Positions 33,794 through 42,981 of a stretch of 64,000 nucleotides of DNA are shown here, piece by piece. Source of the stretch: Pseudomonadota bacterium (lineage in GTDB: Bacteria; Desulfobacterota; Desulfarculia; Desulfarculales; Desulfarculaceae); NCBI GenBank assembly GCA_018902755.1, contig JAHIQI010000017.1, positions 62,001 to 126,000 of the forward strand, written 5' to 3'. The position numbers and the translations under genes were made by a program. Each line of letters begins with the position of its first letter. Positions within the stretch are counted from its first letter, which is position 1. A model generated the notes under the pieces. It searched no databases. It worked only from the letters and a program-made list of their open reading frames with translations, and was not told the origin of the DNA.

Positions 33794-33988
33794 TCAGGAG
33801 CGCCGCACGAACCAGAAACAGGCCTTCTCGCCAGGCGCGGGCAGGGGGATCTCCAGAAAACCCTGGTTGAAGTAAAGGTCCTCCCAGCCGGACTCGGCGG
33901 CCACGTCGGCGTTGGTGCAGCGGATCAGTTCCTTGTTCAGGTCGACTTCCTCGCAAAAGAGGCAGTCCCGGCAGAGCAAGTTATCCAT
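33794..33988 (-). CDS. Small four-cysteine protein
   Basis: 64 residues. C-x2-C-x2-C in LLCRDCLFCEE plus Cys in LIRCTNA and CFWFVRR at the end suggest a small zinc- or disulfide-stabilised fold. It starts 10 bp after the DUF2333 stop; a GGAG lies about 13 bp before the ATG, a little far. I think it is real because of the coherent Cys pattern and operon position, but have no function for it. Confidence 0.55.
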   Translation of the reverse strand: MDNLLCRDCLFCEEVDLNKELIRCTNADVAAESGWEDLYFNQGFLEIPLPAPGEKACFWFVRRS

Positions 33989-33997
33989 GGTTTCGGC

Positions 33998-35032
33998 TCA
34001 GCGCTCCAGCATCTGTTGCAGGTTGATCATTTTTTGGCGCACGTTTTCCAGGGTGGCCATCAGCTTGAGGCTGTGGTTGGCGAAGATGGAGTCCCGTGAG
34101 CCGTTGAGCACCACCATGGGCTCGAAGTCGGCCAGGCGCAGGTCCTGCACTATGCTGTCCATCAGCTCGCCCGAGCGCTTTATCTGCAAGACGTCGCGGA
34201 ACTCCCAACGCACCGCCAGCATCATCTCGAACATGGCGTAGGCCACGCCGCGCGCGAAGTAGAAGTTGTCGTCGATCTGGGTCCAGGGCACGGCCACCTG
34301 GAGCATCTGCTCCCCTTGCTGGGTGCTGTCTCCGGCGGTCTCCTCGCTCAGGCGGCGTCCCACGTCCCGGGGCGCGTTGGCCAGGCGGGTGTCCACCCCG
34401 CCCAAGAGGCTGGTGTACTGCTCCAGAAGCTCGATGAGGTTGTCGGCCCGTGGGTAGAAGTGGCTGGCGCCGGTGGCCAATCCCTTGCGGTAGGCCTGTA
34501 GGGCCTGGACCCCATCGCCGAACTTGGCCTCGGCCGCCGGGAATATCCACAGATGGGGGTTGTTGGAAAAGTCGGTGAAGGCCCGGTCGGCCTGGGGGTC
34601 GATCTTGTCGGTGGTGCGCTGGCGCGAAAGCTTGTCCCGGAGCACCCTGGTGGAGTAGCGGATTATCTCCAACTGGCCCATCTGGAAGTTTTGGGGGTTG
34701 TCCAAGAGCACACTGGGGTAGATCACGTCGTTGGGCAGCCAGGCCTTGAGCATGCCTCGGCTCAGGGTGATCATGGTGTCGCTGAACACCTCGCCGGGGA
34801 GAGAGACCTTTTGGCTTTCAGCGGCTTGGCTTTGGGCGGGGACTGGATTGAAAAAGGGCGGGAAGGCGCGGTCGTACTCGTACCACATGATGATGGGCGC
34901 GCTGATCACGTACAAGAAGAACGCCCAGAGGATGATCCGCCCCGCCCGGCCCAAGGGGCTTAGGCCCGAAGCCAGGGGATTGAACCAGGCGGTCCGTCCC
35001 AGCTCCGGTCCGTTTCCTTGCTCTGCCTTCAT
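33998..35032 (-). CDS. DUF2333 family membrane-anchored protein
   Basis: 344 residues. One membrane helix near 32-52 (IILWAFFLYVISAPIIMWYEY), then a large extracytoplasmic domain. The phrases SLPGEVFSDTMITL, LPNDVIYPSVLLDNPQNFQMG and FYPRADNLIELLEQY match DUF2333, a proteobacterial family with no assigned role. Good ribosome site (GGAGGAG). Probably the next-to-last gene of the long acuC-to-DUF2333 run. Confidence 0.85.
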   Translation of the reverse strand: MKAEQGNGPELGRTAWFNPLASGLSPLGRAGRIILWAFFLYVISAPIIMWYEYDRAFPPFFNPVPAQSQAAESQKVSLPGEVFSDTMITLSRGMLKAWLPNDVIYPSVLLDNPQNFQMGQLEIIRYSTRVLRDKLSRQRTTDKIDPQADRAFTDFSNNPHLWIFPAAEAKFGDGVQALQAYRKGLATGASHFYPRADNLIELLEQYTSLLGGVDTRLANAPRDVGRRLSEETAGDSTQQGEQMLQVAVPWTQIDDNFYFARGVAYAMFEMMLAVRWEFRDVLQIKRSGELMDSIVQDLRLADFEPMVVLNGSRDSIFANHSLKLMATLENVRQKMINLQQMLER

Positions 35033-35050
35033 CTTGACTCCTCCCCCCGG

Positions 35051-35071
35051 AAAGATGCGGGGTGCATCTTT
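35051..35071 (-). terminator. Small hairpin between rfaE2 and DUF2333 genes
   Basis: AAAGATGC pairs with GCATCTTT around a five-base loop, in the 65 bp gap. T-run is short (three), so termination would be partial. Confidence 0.35.
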
Positions 35072-35097
35072 CTATTGTCCGGGCAAACAGGGGGTTG

Positions 35098-35589
35098 TCA
35101 AGGGCGGGAGGTCTGGAGCTTGTTCACCATGCTGGTGGTGGAGAGCCCCGGCACCAGGGGCAGGGAGAACACCTGGCCGCCTCGGGAGCGCACGAAAGCC
35201 GCGCCCACGATCTTGTCCTCGGGCCAGTCGCCGCCCTTGACCAGGACGTCCGGGGCGATGGCTTCGATGAGCAGGGCCGGGGTGGGCTCGCCGAAAAACA
35301 CCACCGCGTCAACCGCCTCCAGACCGGCCACCACCGCCGCCCGCTGGGCCTGGGGAACGATGGGCCGCTCGGGGCCCTTGTTCTGGGCCCGCACCCCCTC
35401 GTCGCTGTTGAGCCCCAAAACCAGCAGGTCGCCCAGGGAGCGGGCGCGGTTCAAGAGGTCCACGTGCCCGGCGTGCAACAGGTCGAAGCAGCCGTTGGTG
35501 AACACCACCTTCTTGCCCGAGGCCTGGGCGGCGCGGACCAGGTCCACCGCCTGCTCCTGGCTCAAAATTTTGCGGCTGGTGTCCAGCAT
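35098..35589 (-). CDS. rfaE2: Heptose-1-phosphate adenylyltransferase domain protein
   Basis: 163 residues from the ATG at 35589. It is the stand-alone C-terminal half of HldE: nucleotidyltransferase motifs FTNGCFDLLHAGHVDLL and VKGGDWPED, with SLPLVPGLSTTSMV near the end. It makes ADP-glycero-manno-heptose for lipopolysaccharide core synthesis. The kinase half (HldE N-terminus, RfaE1) is not in the window. It follows lepB by 14 bp. Confidence 0.92.
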   Translation of the reverse strand: MLDTSRKILSQEQAVDLVRAAQASGKKVVFTNGCFDLLHAGHVDLLNRARSLGDLLVLGLNSDEGVRAQNKGPERPIVPQAQRAAVVAGLEAVDAVVFFGEPTPALLIEAIAPDVLVKGGDWPEDKIVGAAFVRSRGGQVFSLPLVPGLSTTSMVNKLQTSRP

Positions 35590-35603
35590 GGGCAACTCCG
35601 GCG

Positions 35604-36236
35604 TCAGTCTATGAGGTGGGCCAGGCGGTCCAGGCGCAGGCTCACCGGGAAGGTCTTCCAGGACCACAGCACCACTTCGGCTCGGCCCACGATCTCGTTC
35701 CGAGGCACGAAGCCGCCCCGGCCCCGGTTCCAAAAGCGGGAGTCAAAGGAGTTGTCGCGGTTGTCGCCCATCATGAAGTAGCTCTTGGGCGGCACCTTGA
35801 ACGGCCCGAAGTGATCGCCCTGGTGGGAGCGCGGTGTGTAGCGCCCCCAATCATGCTCCAGCATCCGTCCGTTTACGTACAAGGTTTTGCCGCGCATCTC
35901 GATGGTCTCGCCGGGCAGGCCCACGATGCGTTTTACAAAGTCGGAGCCGTGGCCGGTGGGGTTGGTGAAGACCACCACGTCGCCGCGCTTGGGCTCGCCC
36001 AGGGGCAGCAGCACCACTTCGGTGAAGGGCAGCTTGAGGTCGTAGCAGAGCTTGTTGACCAGCATGTGGTCGCCGGGCAGCAGGGTGGGCTCCATGGAGC
36101 CCGAGGGCACCCAGGAGGCCTGCACCACCCCGGCCCGAAGCACCGCGCTGATGACCAGGGCCCAGAGCAAGGCCCCGCCCCAGCCGCGTATGAAGCGCCG
36201 CAAGGGCCCTTGGCTTTGCTCTTCTTGTTGCTTCAT
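35604..36236 (-). CDS. lepB: Signal peptidase I
   Basis: 210 residues. A membrane anchor at about 18-38 precedes the catalytic Ser (SWVPSGSMEPTLLPGDHML) and Lys (GSDFVKRIVGLPGE); the GDNRDNSFDSRFW box is also present. It removes signal peptides from exported proteins at the periplasmic face. One N-terminal membrane helix, as in shorter LepB forms. Confidence 0.95.
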   Translation of the reverse strand: MKQQEEQSQGPLRRFIRGWGGALLWALVISAVLRAGVVQASWVPSGSMEPTLLPGDHMLVNKLCYDLKLPFTEVVLLPLGEPKRGDVVVFTNPTGHGSDFVKRIVGLPGETIEMRGKTLYVNGRMLEHDWGRYTPRSHQGDHFGPFKVPPKSYFMMGDNRDNSFDSRFWNRGRGGFVPRNEIVGRAEVVLWSWKTFPVSLRLDRLAHLID

Positions 36237-36263
36237 GTCGTTGTCCCCCGTTGTCGCTTCATT

Positions 36264-37002
36264 CTAAGACTTGCCGCCCGCCGCGCGCACCAGGGTGAGC
36301 ACTTCCACCCGCTCGGCCCCGGCTTGCTTGAGCACCTTGGCGCATTCGTTCACCGTGGCCCCGGTGGTGAAAACATCGTCCACCAGCAGCACCCAGGCCC
36401 CTTGCAGGCGGCCCTGCCAGGCCGGGGCGACGGCAAAGGCCCCTTCCACGTTGCGCCGCCTTGCGCCTGGGTCCAGGCCCACCTGGGGTCTAGTATAGCG
36501 CTTTCGGTTCAGCAGGCGGGGAGCCAACTCCGGCCCTTGGCTCCGGGGCAGTCCCCCGGCCAGCACCAGGGCCTGGTTGAAGCCCCGTGTCACCAGGCGG
36601 CGCGGGTGCAGGGGAACCGGGGCGATCAGATCAGCGGTGGCCCACCAGGAGCGCGGGGCGGCTCCCAGCAGGCGCGACAGGCCCTCGCCCAGCCAATAGC
36701 GGCGTTGATACTTGAAGCCGCGCACCACCTCGGCCAGGGGCCCTGCGTGCAGGGCCAGGGCGTGGGCCGCGTCAAAGGCCGGAGGATTTGGCCGCGCAGT
36801 CCGGGCAATGCCAGGGGTGGCCGGGCAGGCCGCAGACGCGGCAAGACGGCTCCGGCGGAGACTCCACCTGCTCTTGGCAGACGGGGCATAAAAATTCGTC
36901 CGGCCCCACCGCTCCGCCGCAGGCGGCGCAGGCGGGGGCGAAGAAAAGATCGCGCAGGCCGTGGGCCAGATTGGCCAGCGCCCGCGCCCCCCCGCTGGCC
37001 AT
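36264..37002 (-). pseudogene. comF: ComF-like phosphoribosyltransferase, apparently frameshifted
   Basis: Two adjacent frames together make one ComF protein. The first (37002 to 36772) has the C4 zinc-finger part: CAACGG, CPVC, CRVCG, CPDC. The second (open upstream of 36728, ending 36264) has the phosphoribosyltransferase part: VRGFKYQRRYW, PVPLHPRRLVTRGFNQALVLA and VLLVDDVFTTGATVNECAK. They join if one base is removed in the AAA of GCCAAATCC (plus-strand TTT at 36787-36789), giving a normal junction ending ANPPAFDAAHALALH. Cause may be a sequencing error, a real mutation or slippage at the short A-run. Intact ComF helps DNA uptake. Confidence 0.8.
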
Positions 37003-37009
37003 AAGACTC

Positions 37010-38242
37010 CTAGAGTTGCTCGGCCACCCGCTGGGCGAAGGCCGAGCAGGCCACCTCGCGGGCTCCGGGGATTTGCCTGGCCAGGTCGTAGGTGACCTCT
37101 CCGGCCAGTATGGCCCGGGACAGGGCCGGGGCGATCTTTTCCGCCGCCTCCAGCCAGCCCAGGTGCTCCAGAAGCATGGCTCCGGAGAGGATCACCGAGC
37201 CGGGGTTGACCTTGTCCAGGCCAGCGTACTTGGGGGCCGAGCCGTGGGTGGCCTCGAACACCGCCGCCTGGTCGCCGATGTTGGCGCCGGGCGCCATGCC
37301 CAGCCCGCCCACCTGGGCGGCCAGGGCGTCGCTGATGTAGTCGCCGTTGAGGTTGGGCGTGGCCAGCACCGCGTATTCCTCGGGGCGCAACAAAGCCTGC
37401 TGGAACATGTTGTCCGCGATGCGGTCCTTGACCACCACTTGGCCCTGGGTGATCTCCGCGCCCTCTTTTACGAAGCGGCCCTGGTACTCGTCCTGGGCCA
37501 GCTCGTAACCCCAGTCCTTGAAGGCCCCTTCGGTGAACTTCATGATGTTGCCCTTGTGCACCAGAGTCACCGACTCGCGGCCCCGCTCCAGGGCGTAGTC
37601 CATGGCCCGGCGGATCAGGCGCTGGGACTTCATCTTGCTCATGGGCTTGATGCCGATGGCCGCGTGCTTGTCCAGCTTGGTCCCCAGCTCATGGTTCATG
37701 AACTTGATGAGCTTCTGCGCCCCGCCGGAGCCTGCCGCCCACTCGATGCCCGCGTACACGTCTTCGGTGTTCTCGCGGAAGATCACCATGTCCACCGCCT
37801 CGGGACGCTTGACCGGGCTGGGTACGCCGGGGATGTAGCGCACCGGGCGGATGCAGGCGTAGAGATCCAGCACCTGGCGCAGGGTCACGTTGATGGAGCG
37901 GAAGCCGCCTCCCACCGGGGTGGTCAGGGGGCCCTTGATGGCCACCTTCAGCTCGCGAATTTGCTCCACCGTGTCGGCGGGCAGGTGCTCGCCGGTCTCG
38001 GCATAGGCCTTTTCCCCGGCCAGAAGCTCCACCCAGTGGATGCGCCGCGCCCCGCCGTAGGCCTTTTCCACCGCCGCGTCCAGCACCAGGCGCGAAGCCC
38101 GCCAGATGTCCGGGCCGGTGCCGTCGCCCTCGATGAAGCCCACCGCCGGTTGGCTGGGCACATCGAGGAGGCCGTCTTTTTTTTGCTCAATAAGCTCGGC
38201 CCCGGAGGGGAGCAGGTCTTTAATCTTGCTGGATGGGCTCAT
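37010..38242 (-). CDS. icd: Isocitrate dehydrogenase, NADP type
   Basis: 410 residues. Substrate-binding loop SINVTLRQVLDLYACIRPVRYIPG, metal/isocitrate region FRENTEDVYAGIEW (including the Ser/Thr phospho-site region upstream), and C-terminal GDYISDALAAQVGGLGMAPGANIGD plus FEATHGSAPKYAG. Converts isocitrate to 2-oxoglutarate, the nitrogen-status signal read by PII. Overlaps ykgJ by 4 bp and comF follows 7 bp later. Confidence 0.95.
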   Translation of the reverse strand: MSPSSKIKDLLPSGAELIEQKKDGLLDVPSQPAVGFIEGDGTGPDIWRASRLVLDAAVEKAYGGARRIHWVELLAGEKAYAETGEHLPADTVEQIRELKVAIKGPLTTPVGGGFRSINVTLRQVLDLYACIRPVRYIPGVPSPVKRPEAVDMVIFRENTEDVYAGIEWAAGSGGAQKLIKFMNHELGTKLDKHAAIGIKPMSKMKSQRLIRRAMDYALERGRESVTLVHKGNIMKFTEGAFKDWGYELAQDEYQGRFVKEGAEITQGQVVVKDRIADNMFQQALLRPEEYAVLATPNLNGDYISDALAAQVGGLGMAPGANIGDQAAVFEATHGSAPKYAGLDKVNPGSVILSGAMLLEHLGWLEAAEKIAPALSRAILAGEVTYDLARQIPGAREVACSAFAQRVAEQL

Positions 38243-38658
38243 TCGGCGGTTTCCTCGCTGAAACCCTGCTCGCGGGCAAAGGCCACGAACTCCTCGTGGG
38301 AGACCTCGGGGTCGATGCCTGGGCAGGCTTGGCGGGCATCCTCAAAGGCGCTGGGGTTGGCCAGGATGCCCGGAAAAAAGGGCCAGCGGCGGCAGATGGC
38401 CGGCTTGGCCTGGTGGATGCGGCAGCCCTGGGGGCCCATGAGGCTGCAAGCCCCGTCTTTTCCGGCCAACACCTCGTAGCGCCCGTCCCGGGCGCGGCAG
38501 TGGCGGGAGATGAATTGATCGGGGCTCAGGTCTATGAGAGCGGCGGCGGGGGCTATCTCCTCGGGCTCGAAAAAGATGCCGCCCAACCCCTGGCAACAGA
38601 CGTTGCAGCGCTGGCACTCAAAGGGTAGCCGGCGTTTTTGGGATTTCGTTTGATTCAT
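38239..38658 (-). CDS. YkgJ-type cysteine-cluster protein
   Basis: 139 residues. Cys-rich pattern FECQRCNVCCQGLGG, then CRARDG, CSLMGPQGCRIHQAKPAICRRWPF, typical of the CxxCxxCC zinc/iron-binding family (UPF0153/YkgJ). Function unresolved in the family. Its stop overlaps the icd start, so the two are coupled. Confidence 0.88.
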   Translation of the reverse strand: MNQTKSQKRRLPFECQRCNVCCQGLGGIFFEPEEIAPAAALIDLSPDQFISRHCRARDGRYEVLAGKDGACSLMGPQGCRIHQAKPAICRRWPFFPGILANPSAFEDARQACPGIDPEVSHEEFVAFAREQGFSEETAE

Positions 38659-38698
38659 GGTTCCGTGAGATTACAACGGCGGGCCCCGCAAGGCAAGC

Positions 38699-39841
38699 TC
38701 AGGCGCCTACCAGGGGAAAGTGGTGTTTTTTGATGTGCTCCACCGCGTCGGCGGCGTCGCGTCCAGCCCGGTACCAGTGGCGGCCCCTTAGTTGCACGTC
38801 GCCGTCCAACAGGTGGCGGTCGTCGGGGTGCACCCGGTGACGGCGCATGAACTCCTCGGGCAGATCGTCGGGCACCAGGCCCTCCTGGCCGCTGATGATG
38901 GCCCAGGCCAGGGTCCAGGCCCGGGCCACGTTGATCATGTTGTAGCCGCCCCCGCCCAAGACGATCCAACGGCCCCAGGCCAGGTCCTTGAAGCGGCGCA
39001 CCGCATGGCCGAAGCCACGGGTGGTGAGGTTCAGGTTGGCCAGGGGATCGTTCAAAAAGGTGTCCACCCCCAGTTGGGTGACCACGTAATCCGGGGCGAA
39101 GGCAGAGAGCAGGGGAGGCACCACCTCCTCGAAGCTTTCGATGAAAATGTCGTCGTCGGTGTCGATCCACAGGGGAAGGTTCACCGCGAAGCCCTTGCCC
39201 GGCCCCCGGCCCATCTCTTCCAGATAGCCGGTGCCGGGGAACAGGGTGGCCGGGTGCTGGTGCAGGCTGATGGTGAGCACCTGGTCGCTCTCGAAAAAGG
39301 CCCACTGCACCCCGTCGCCGTGGTGGGCGTCGATGTCCACGTAGGCCACCCGCTTGCCCTGCTGCACCAGGCGGCGGATGGCCAGCACCGCGTCGTTGAT
39401 GTAGCAGAACCCGGCCGCCCGGGCGGCCAGGGCGTGGTGCATGCCCCCGGAGATGTTGAAGGCGGCCGGAAGGCCCTCGCGGCTCACCAGGCGGGCGGCG
39501 GCCAGGGTGCCCCCGGCGATGAGAGCCGAAAGCTCGTACATGCCCTGGAATATGGGGTTGTCCGCCGGGCCCAGGCCGAAGGCCACGTAGCCGCTGGCCA
39601 GGGGGCTGGCCGAAAGCTCCTGCAGGGTCTCCAGGTAGCGCCGGTCATGGTAGATCATCAATTCTTCGAAGCTGGCCGGGGCAAAGGGGCTGGGCGTGGC
39701 CGTCAGGCCGCACAACTCCATCAGCTCGTTGGTCAGGGCCAAACGTCGCATGCGCATAGGGTGTTGCGGGCCGTAATCAAAGTGCTGAAAATCGTCGCTG
39801 TATAAGTAGGCCGGCTCGGGCAACGCTTTGTTGGGAGCCAT
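38699..39841 (-). CDS. acuC: AcuC/class II-like histone deacetylase family protein
   Basis: 380 residues from the ATG at 39841, chosen for a GGGAAG 5 bp upstream; starts at 39853 or 39937 are possible. Deacetylase core motifs: GGMHHALAARAAGFCYINDAVLAI with the His pair, YVDIDAHHGDGVQ with zinc ligands Asp and His, and LGGGGYN near the end. Likely removes acetyl groups from lysines of metabolic enzymes such as acyl-CoA synthetases. It heads the minus-strand run that includes icd. Confidence 0.9.
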   Translation of the reverse strand: MAPNKALPEPAYLYSDDFQHFDYGPQHPMRMRRLALTNELMELCGLTATPSPFAPASFEELMIYHDRRYLETLQELSASPLASGYVAFGLGPADNPIFQGMYELSALIAGGTLAAARLVSREGLPAAFNISGGMHHALAARAAGFCYINDAVLAIRRLVQQGKRVAYVDIDAHHGDGVQWAFFESDQVLTISLHQHPATLFPGTGYLEEMGRGPGKGFAVNLPLWIDTDDDIFIESFEEVVPPLLSAFAPDYVVTQLGVDTFLNDPLANLNLTTRGFGHAVRRFKDLAWGRWIVLGGGGYNMINVARAWTLAWAIISGQEGLVPDDLPEEFMRRHRVHPDDRHLLDGDVQLRGRHWYRAGRDAADAVEHIKKHHFPLVGA

Positions 39842-39930
39842 GTTGCTTCCCATCACGGGAGGGTTAGAATATAGCCGGGACAGCATAGCACCACCGGGGG
39901 CAAGGGGCAAGCTTTGCGCCGTGGCTCCAG

Positions 39931-39959
39931 TTGACACTCCCCGGTACGGCTGGTAGACT
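39931..39959 (+). promoter_or_regulatory. Sigma-70 promoter of yqeY-mutS2-dnaG-rpoD
   Basis: TTGACA (39931-39936), 17 bp spacer, TAGACT (39954-39959), about 55 bp before yqeY. Divergent from acuC. Confidence 0.75.
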
Positions 39960-40014
39960 CACATCCGACTATTTTGTTAGTCTTTTGGAGCCCTTGGGCT
40001 GGGAGGAATTCGCC

Positions 40015-40464
40015 ATGAGCTTGACCCTGAAGGTCGAGGCGGACCTTAAGACCGCCCTTAAGTCCAGGGACGAGTTGGCCACCAGTTGCCTCAGGCTGGT
40101 GCGCGCCGCCTTCAAAAACCAGGGAAAAGAGCTGAAACGGCCCTTGAACGGGGAAGAGGAGATCAAAATCCTCTCCACCCTGGCCAAACAGCGCCGCGAA
40201 TCCATTGAGCAATTCACCAAGGGCAACCGCAAGGACCTGGCCGACAGGGAGCAGGCTGAGCTGGCCATCATAGAGGCCTATCTGCCGACCCAGCTGGACC
40301 AGGACGCCGTGGCCAAGGTGGTGGGCGAGGTATTCGCCGAGCTGAACCCCCAGGGCATGAAGGACATGGGGGCGGTTATGAAAGAGGCCATGGCCCGGAT
40401 GGCCGGGCAGGCCGACGGCAAGCTGGTGAACCAGTTGGTGCGCCAGCGCTTGCAAAACATCTAG
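40015..40464 (+). CDS. GatB/YqeY domain protein
   Basis: 149 residues from the ATG at 40015, behind GGAGGA. All-helical YqeY fold: LKTALKSRDELATSCLRLVRAA, ILSTLAKQRRESIEQF, AIIEAYLPTQLDQD and the final MGAVMKEAMARMAGQADGKLVNQLV. It resembles the tRNA-binding tail of the amidotransferase subunit GatB; role not settled. yqeY beside dnaG-rpoD is a common bacterial arrangement. Confidence 0.92.
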   Translation: MSLTLKVEADLKTALKSRDELATSCLRLVRAAFKNQGKELKRPLNGEEEIKILSTLAKQRRESIEQFTKGNRKDLADREQAELAIIEAYLPTQLDQDAVAKVVGEVFAELNPQGMKDMGAVMKEAMARMAGQADGKLVNQLVRQRLQNI

Positions 40465-40502
40465 GGGGAGTCCTGATTACGGGGCCTCATCTCCAATCGC
40501 CT

Positions 40503-42980
40503 ATGCCTGATATTCAAACAAGTTCCGCGGACCCCGGCCCGGAGCGGCCCCGGTCCTGCGTCGACGACCAGACCCTGGCGGTGCTGGAGTTGGGCCCTCT
40601 CCTGGAGAGGGTGGCCGACCTGGCCATCAGCCCCATGGGTGCCGAACGGGTGCGGGCGCTGCGGCCCTGCCCGAACCTGGCCCTGGTGGGCCGCCGCCAG
40701 CGCCGCCTCAGCCAACTGCGCCAATTGATGGAAGAGCAGGGCCGCCCCTCCTTGGACGGCCTGGAGGACGTGCGTCCCCTGCTGGGCCGCCTGGGTCCGG
40801 TGGGGGCCTTTTTGGTGCCCGAGGAGCTGGAGGTCATGGCCGACTTCCTCTCCGCCGCCGGGCGGGCCTCCTCCTTCCTGGCCCCGTCCGAAGGGCGCAT
40901 GGACGAGTTGTTCCGCCTGGCCAACCAGATCACCCCCTTGCCCGACCTGGCCAAGGAACTGCGCCGGGTGATCGGCCCGGGCCATTCGGTGAGCTCCAAG
41001 GCCTCGCCCGAGTTGGCCCGGGTGCGCCGGGAGGCGGCGCGGGCCCGGGAGCGCCTGCGCGGCGAGCTCATGGGCTTGGTGCACGACGAGTCCCTGGCCC
41101 CGGTCTTCTCCGACCAGGTGGTAACCCAGCGCAGCGGGCGCTTCGTGGTGCCGGTAAAGGCCGACGCCAAGGGCCGGGTGTCGGGCATCATCCACGACAC
41201 CTCCGGCTCCGGGGCCACTTGCTTCGTGGAACCGCTCAGCGCGGTGGAGGGCAACAACCAACTGGCCCTGATGACCCGCCGGGAGCGCGAGGAAGAGATC
41301 AAGGTGCTGATGGCCGTGGCCCAGCGCCTGGCCGAGGAGTCCCAGGCCCTGAACGAGAACATGCGCGCCATGGCCAAGCTGGACTGCCTCCTGGCCCAGG
41401 CCCGCTTCGCTGATCGCCTGGAGTGCGCCGAGCCGGTGATCACCGCCGCCGGGGAGGTGGAACTCATCAAGGCCCGCCACCCCCTGCTGGCCTGGCGGGC
41501 TTCGGGCAAGCCGGGCCTGTGCGTGCCCATCAACCTCCAGGTGAGCCCGGAGCAGCGTTTGCTGGTGCTCAGCGGGGCCAACGCCGGAGGCAAGACCGCC
41601 ACCCTCAAAACCCTGGGGCTGATCACTCTCATGGTCATGTGCGGCCTGCACGCCCCCCTGGAGCGGGGCAGCCGGGTGGCGGTGTTTGACACCGTGGCCG
41701 CCGAGATCGGCGACGACCAGGACCTGGACCGCGATCTCAGCACCTTCACCGCCCACGCCGGGCGCTTGGCCGGGATGGTCAACCAGGCCGGGCCGTCATC
41801 GCTGTTCCTCATCGACGAGATCGGCGGGGGCACCGACCCCAGCGAGGGCTCGGCCCTGGCTACGGCGGTATTGGACTGGCTGGGCTCCAAGGGGTCCATG
41901 GTCTTGGCCACCACCCACTTTCACCGGCTCAAGGCCTACGCCACCCTGCACCCGGGTGCTCAGAACGTGTCGGTGTCCTTTGACCGGGCCACCGGCCAGG
42001 CCACCTACCAGCTCCACTACGGGTCGCCGGGCTTTAGCGACGCTCTGGCCGTGGCCGCCCGCCTGGGCTTCCCGCCGGAGATACTCCGGGCGGCCGAAAC
42101 CGAGTTGGACCAGGCCGAGCGCCAGACCGTGGCTCTGTTGCGCGAGGCGGAGCAGACCCGCCAGGATGCCCGCCAGGAGCGGGCGGCGGCCTCGGCCGAC
42201 CGCCTGGCCGCCAGGGGAGAGCGCGACCAGGCCCGGATGCTAAAGCGCCAGGCCGCCCAGGAGCGGGCCGGGGCCCTGGCCGATGGCAAGCGCCGGGTGC
42301 GCGAGGTGGCCAAGCGCTTCGAGGGCGAGCTGGCCGAGCTGCTGGGCAAGACCGCCCAGGATCAGCAGGACCAGGGCAAGGTCAAGGAAGGGGCGGTGCG
42401 CCAGGAGCTGTACCAGGCCCGGCGCGAGGCCCTGGCCCAGGTGGAGGCCACCGCCGACGCGCCCGACGCGGCCCAGCCCCAAAAGACCCGGGAAGGCCTG
42501 GCCGGGCTCAAGGAAGGCGACGCGGTTGAGCTAAGCAACCTGGGCCAGACCGGGGTGCTTCTGGAGTCCCCGGCTCCGGGCCGGGACACCGTGCCGGTGT
42601 CGGTCGGGGTGGCCGGGGTGCGGGTCATGGTGCCGCTCAGCGAACTGAAACCACTGCCCGCCGGAGCCCACACCCAGCCCAAGGGCAAGGCCGCCAACAA
42701 AGGCAAGGGCATCTCGGTGCAGGCCGGGTCGGGCGAGGGCCTGGACCTGAACCTAATCGGCAAGCGGGTGGACGAGGCCTTGCCCCTGGTGGACAAGGCT
42801 CTGGACCAGGCCCTGCTGGCCGGGCGGGGCGAGATCCGGGTGGTGCACGGCATGGGCACCGGACGCCTCAGGGCGGCGGTGCGCGAATACCTGTCCGACC
42901 ACCCCGCGGTGGCCTCCTTCCGGGCCGGGCAGCGCGGCGAGGGCGGGGCCGGGGTGACCGTGGCCCAGGTGAGGCAATAG
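40503..42980 (+). CDS. mutS2: MutS2 with Smr endonuclease domain
   Basis: 825 residues. N-terminal helical core, MutS ATPase with Walker A SGANAGGKTATLK and Walker B SLFLIDEIGGGTDPSEGSA, a long coiled coil (about 520-630), a beta linker, and a C-terminal Smr domain (LDLNLIGKRVDEAL, RVVHGMGTGRLR). MutS2 proteins suppress recombination or split collided ribosomes through Smr; they lack mismatch-recognition domains. About 40 residues longer than typical, mostly in the coiled coil and the tail before Smr. Confidence 0.95.
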   Translation: MPDIQTSSADPGPERPRSCVDDQTLAVLELGPLLERVADLAISPMGAERVRALRPCPNLALVGRRQRRLSQLRQLMEEQGRPSLDGLEDVRPLLGRLGPVGAFLVPEELEVMADFLSAAGRASSFLAPSEGRMDELFRLANQITPLPDLAKELRRVIGPGHSVSSKASPELARVRREAARARERLRGELMGLVHDESLAPVFSDQVVTQRSGRFVVPVKADAKGRVSGIIHDTSGSGATCFVEPLSAVEGNNQLALMTRREREEEIKVLMAVAQRLAEESQALNENMRAMAKLDCLLAQARFADRLECAEPVITAAGEVELIKARHPLLAWRASGKPGLCVPINLQVSPEQRLLVLSGANAGGKTATLKTLGLITLMVMCGLHAPLERGSRVAVFDTVAAEIGDDQDLDRDLSTFTAHAGRLAGMVNQAGPSSLFLIDEIGGGTDPSEGSALATAVLDWLGSKGSMVLATTHFHRLKAYATLHPGAQNVSVSFDRATGQATYQLHYGSPGFSDALAVAARLGFPPEILRAAETELDQAERQTVALLREAEQTRQDARQERAAASADRLAARGERDQARMLKRQAAQERAGALADGKRRVREVAKRFEGELAELLGKTAQDQQDQGKVKEGAVRQELYQARREALAQVEATADAPDAAQPQKTREGLAGLKEGDAVELSNLGQTGVLLESPAPGRDTVPVSVGVAGVRVMVPLSELKPLPAGAHTQPKGKAANKGKGISVQAGSGEGLDLNLIGKRVDEALPLVDKALDQALLAGRGEIRVVHGMGTGRLRAAVREYLSDHPAVASFRAGQRGEGGAGVTVAQVRQ

Positions 42981-42981
42981 A

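Noticed and set aside
38699..39937. AcuC start at 39937
   Set aside because: The extra N-terminal residues are not conserved in the family, and this start overlaps the divergent yqeY promoter.
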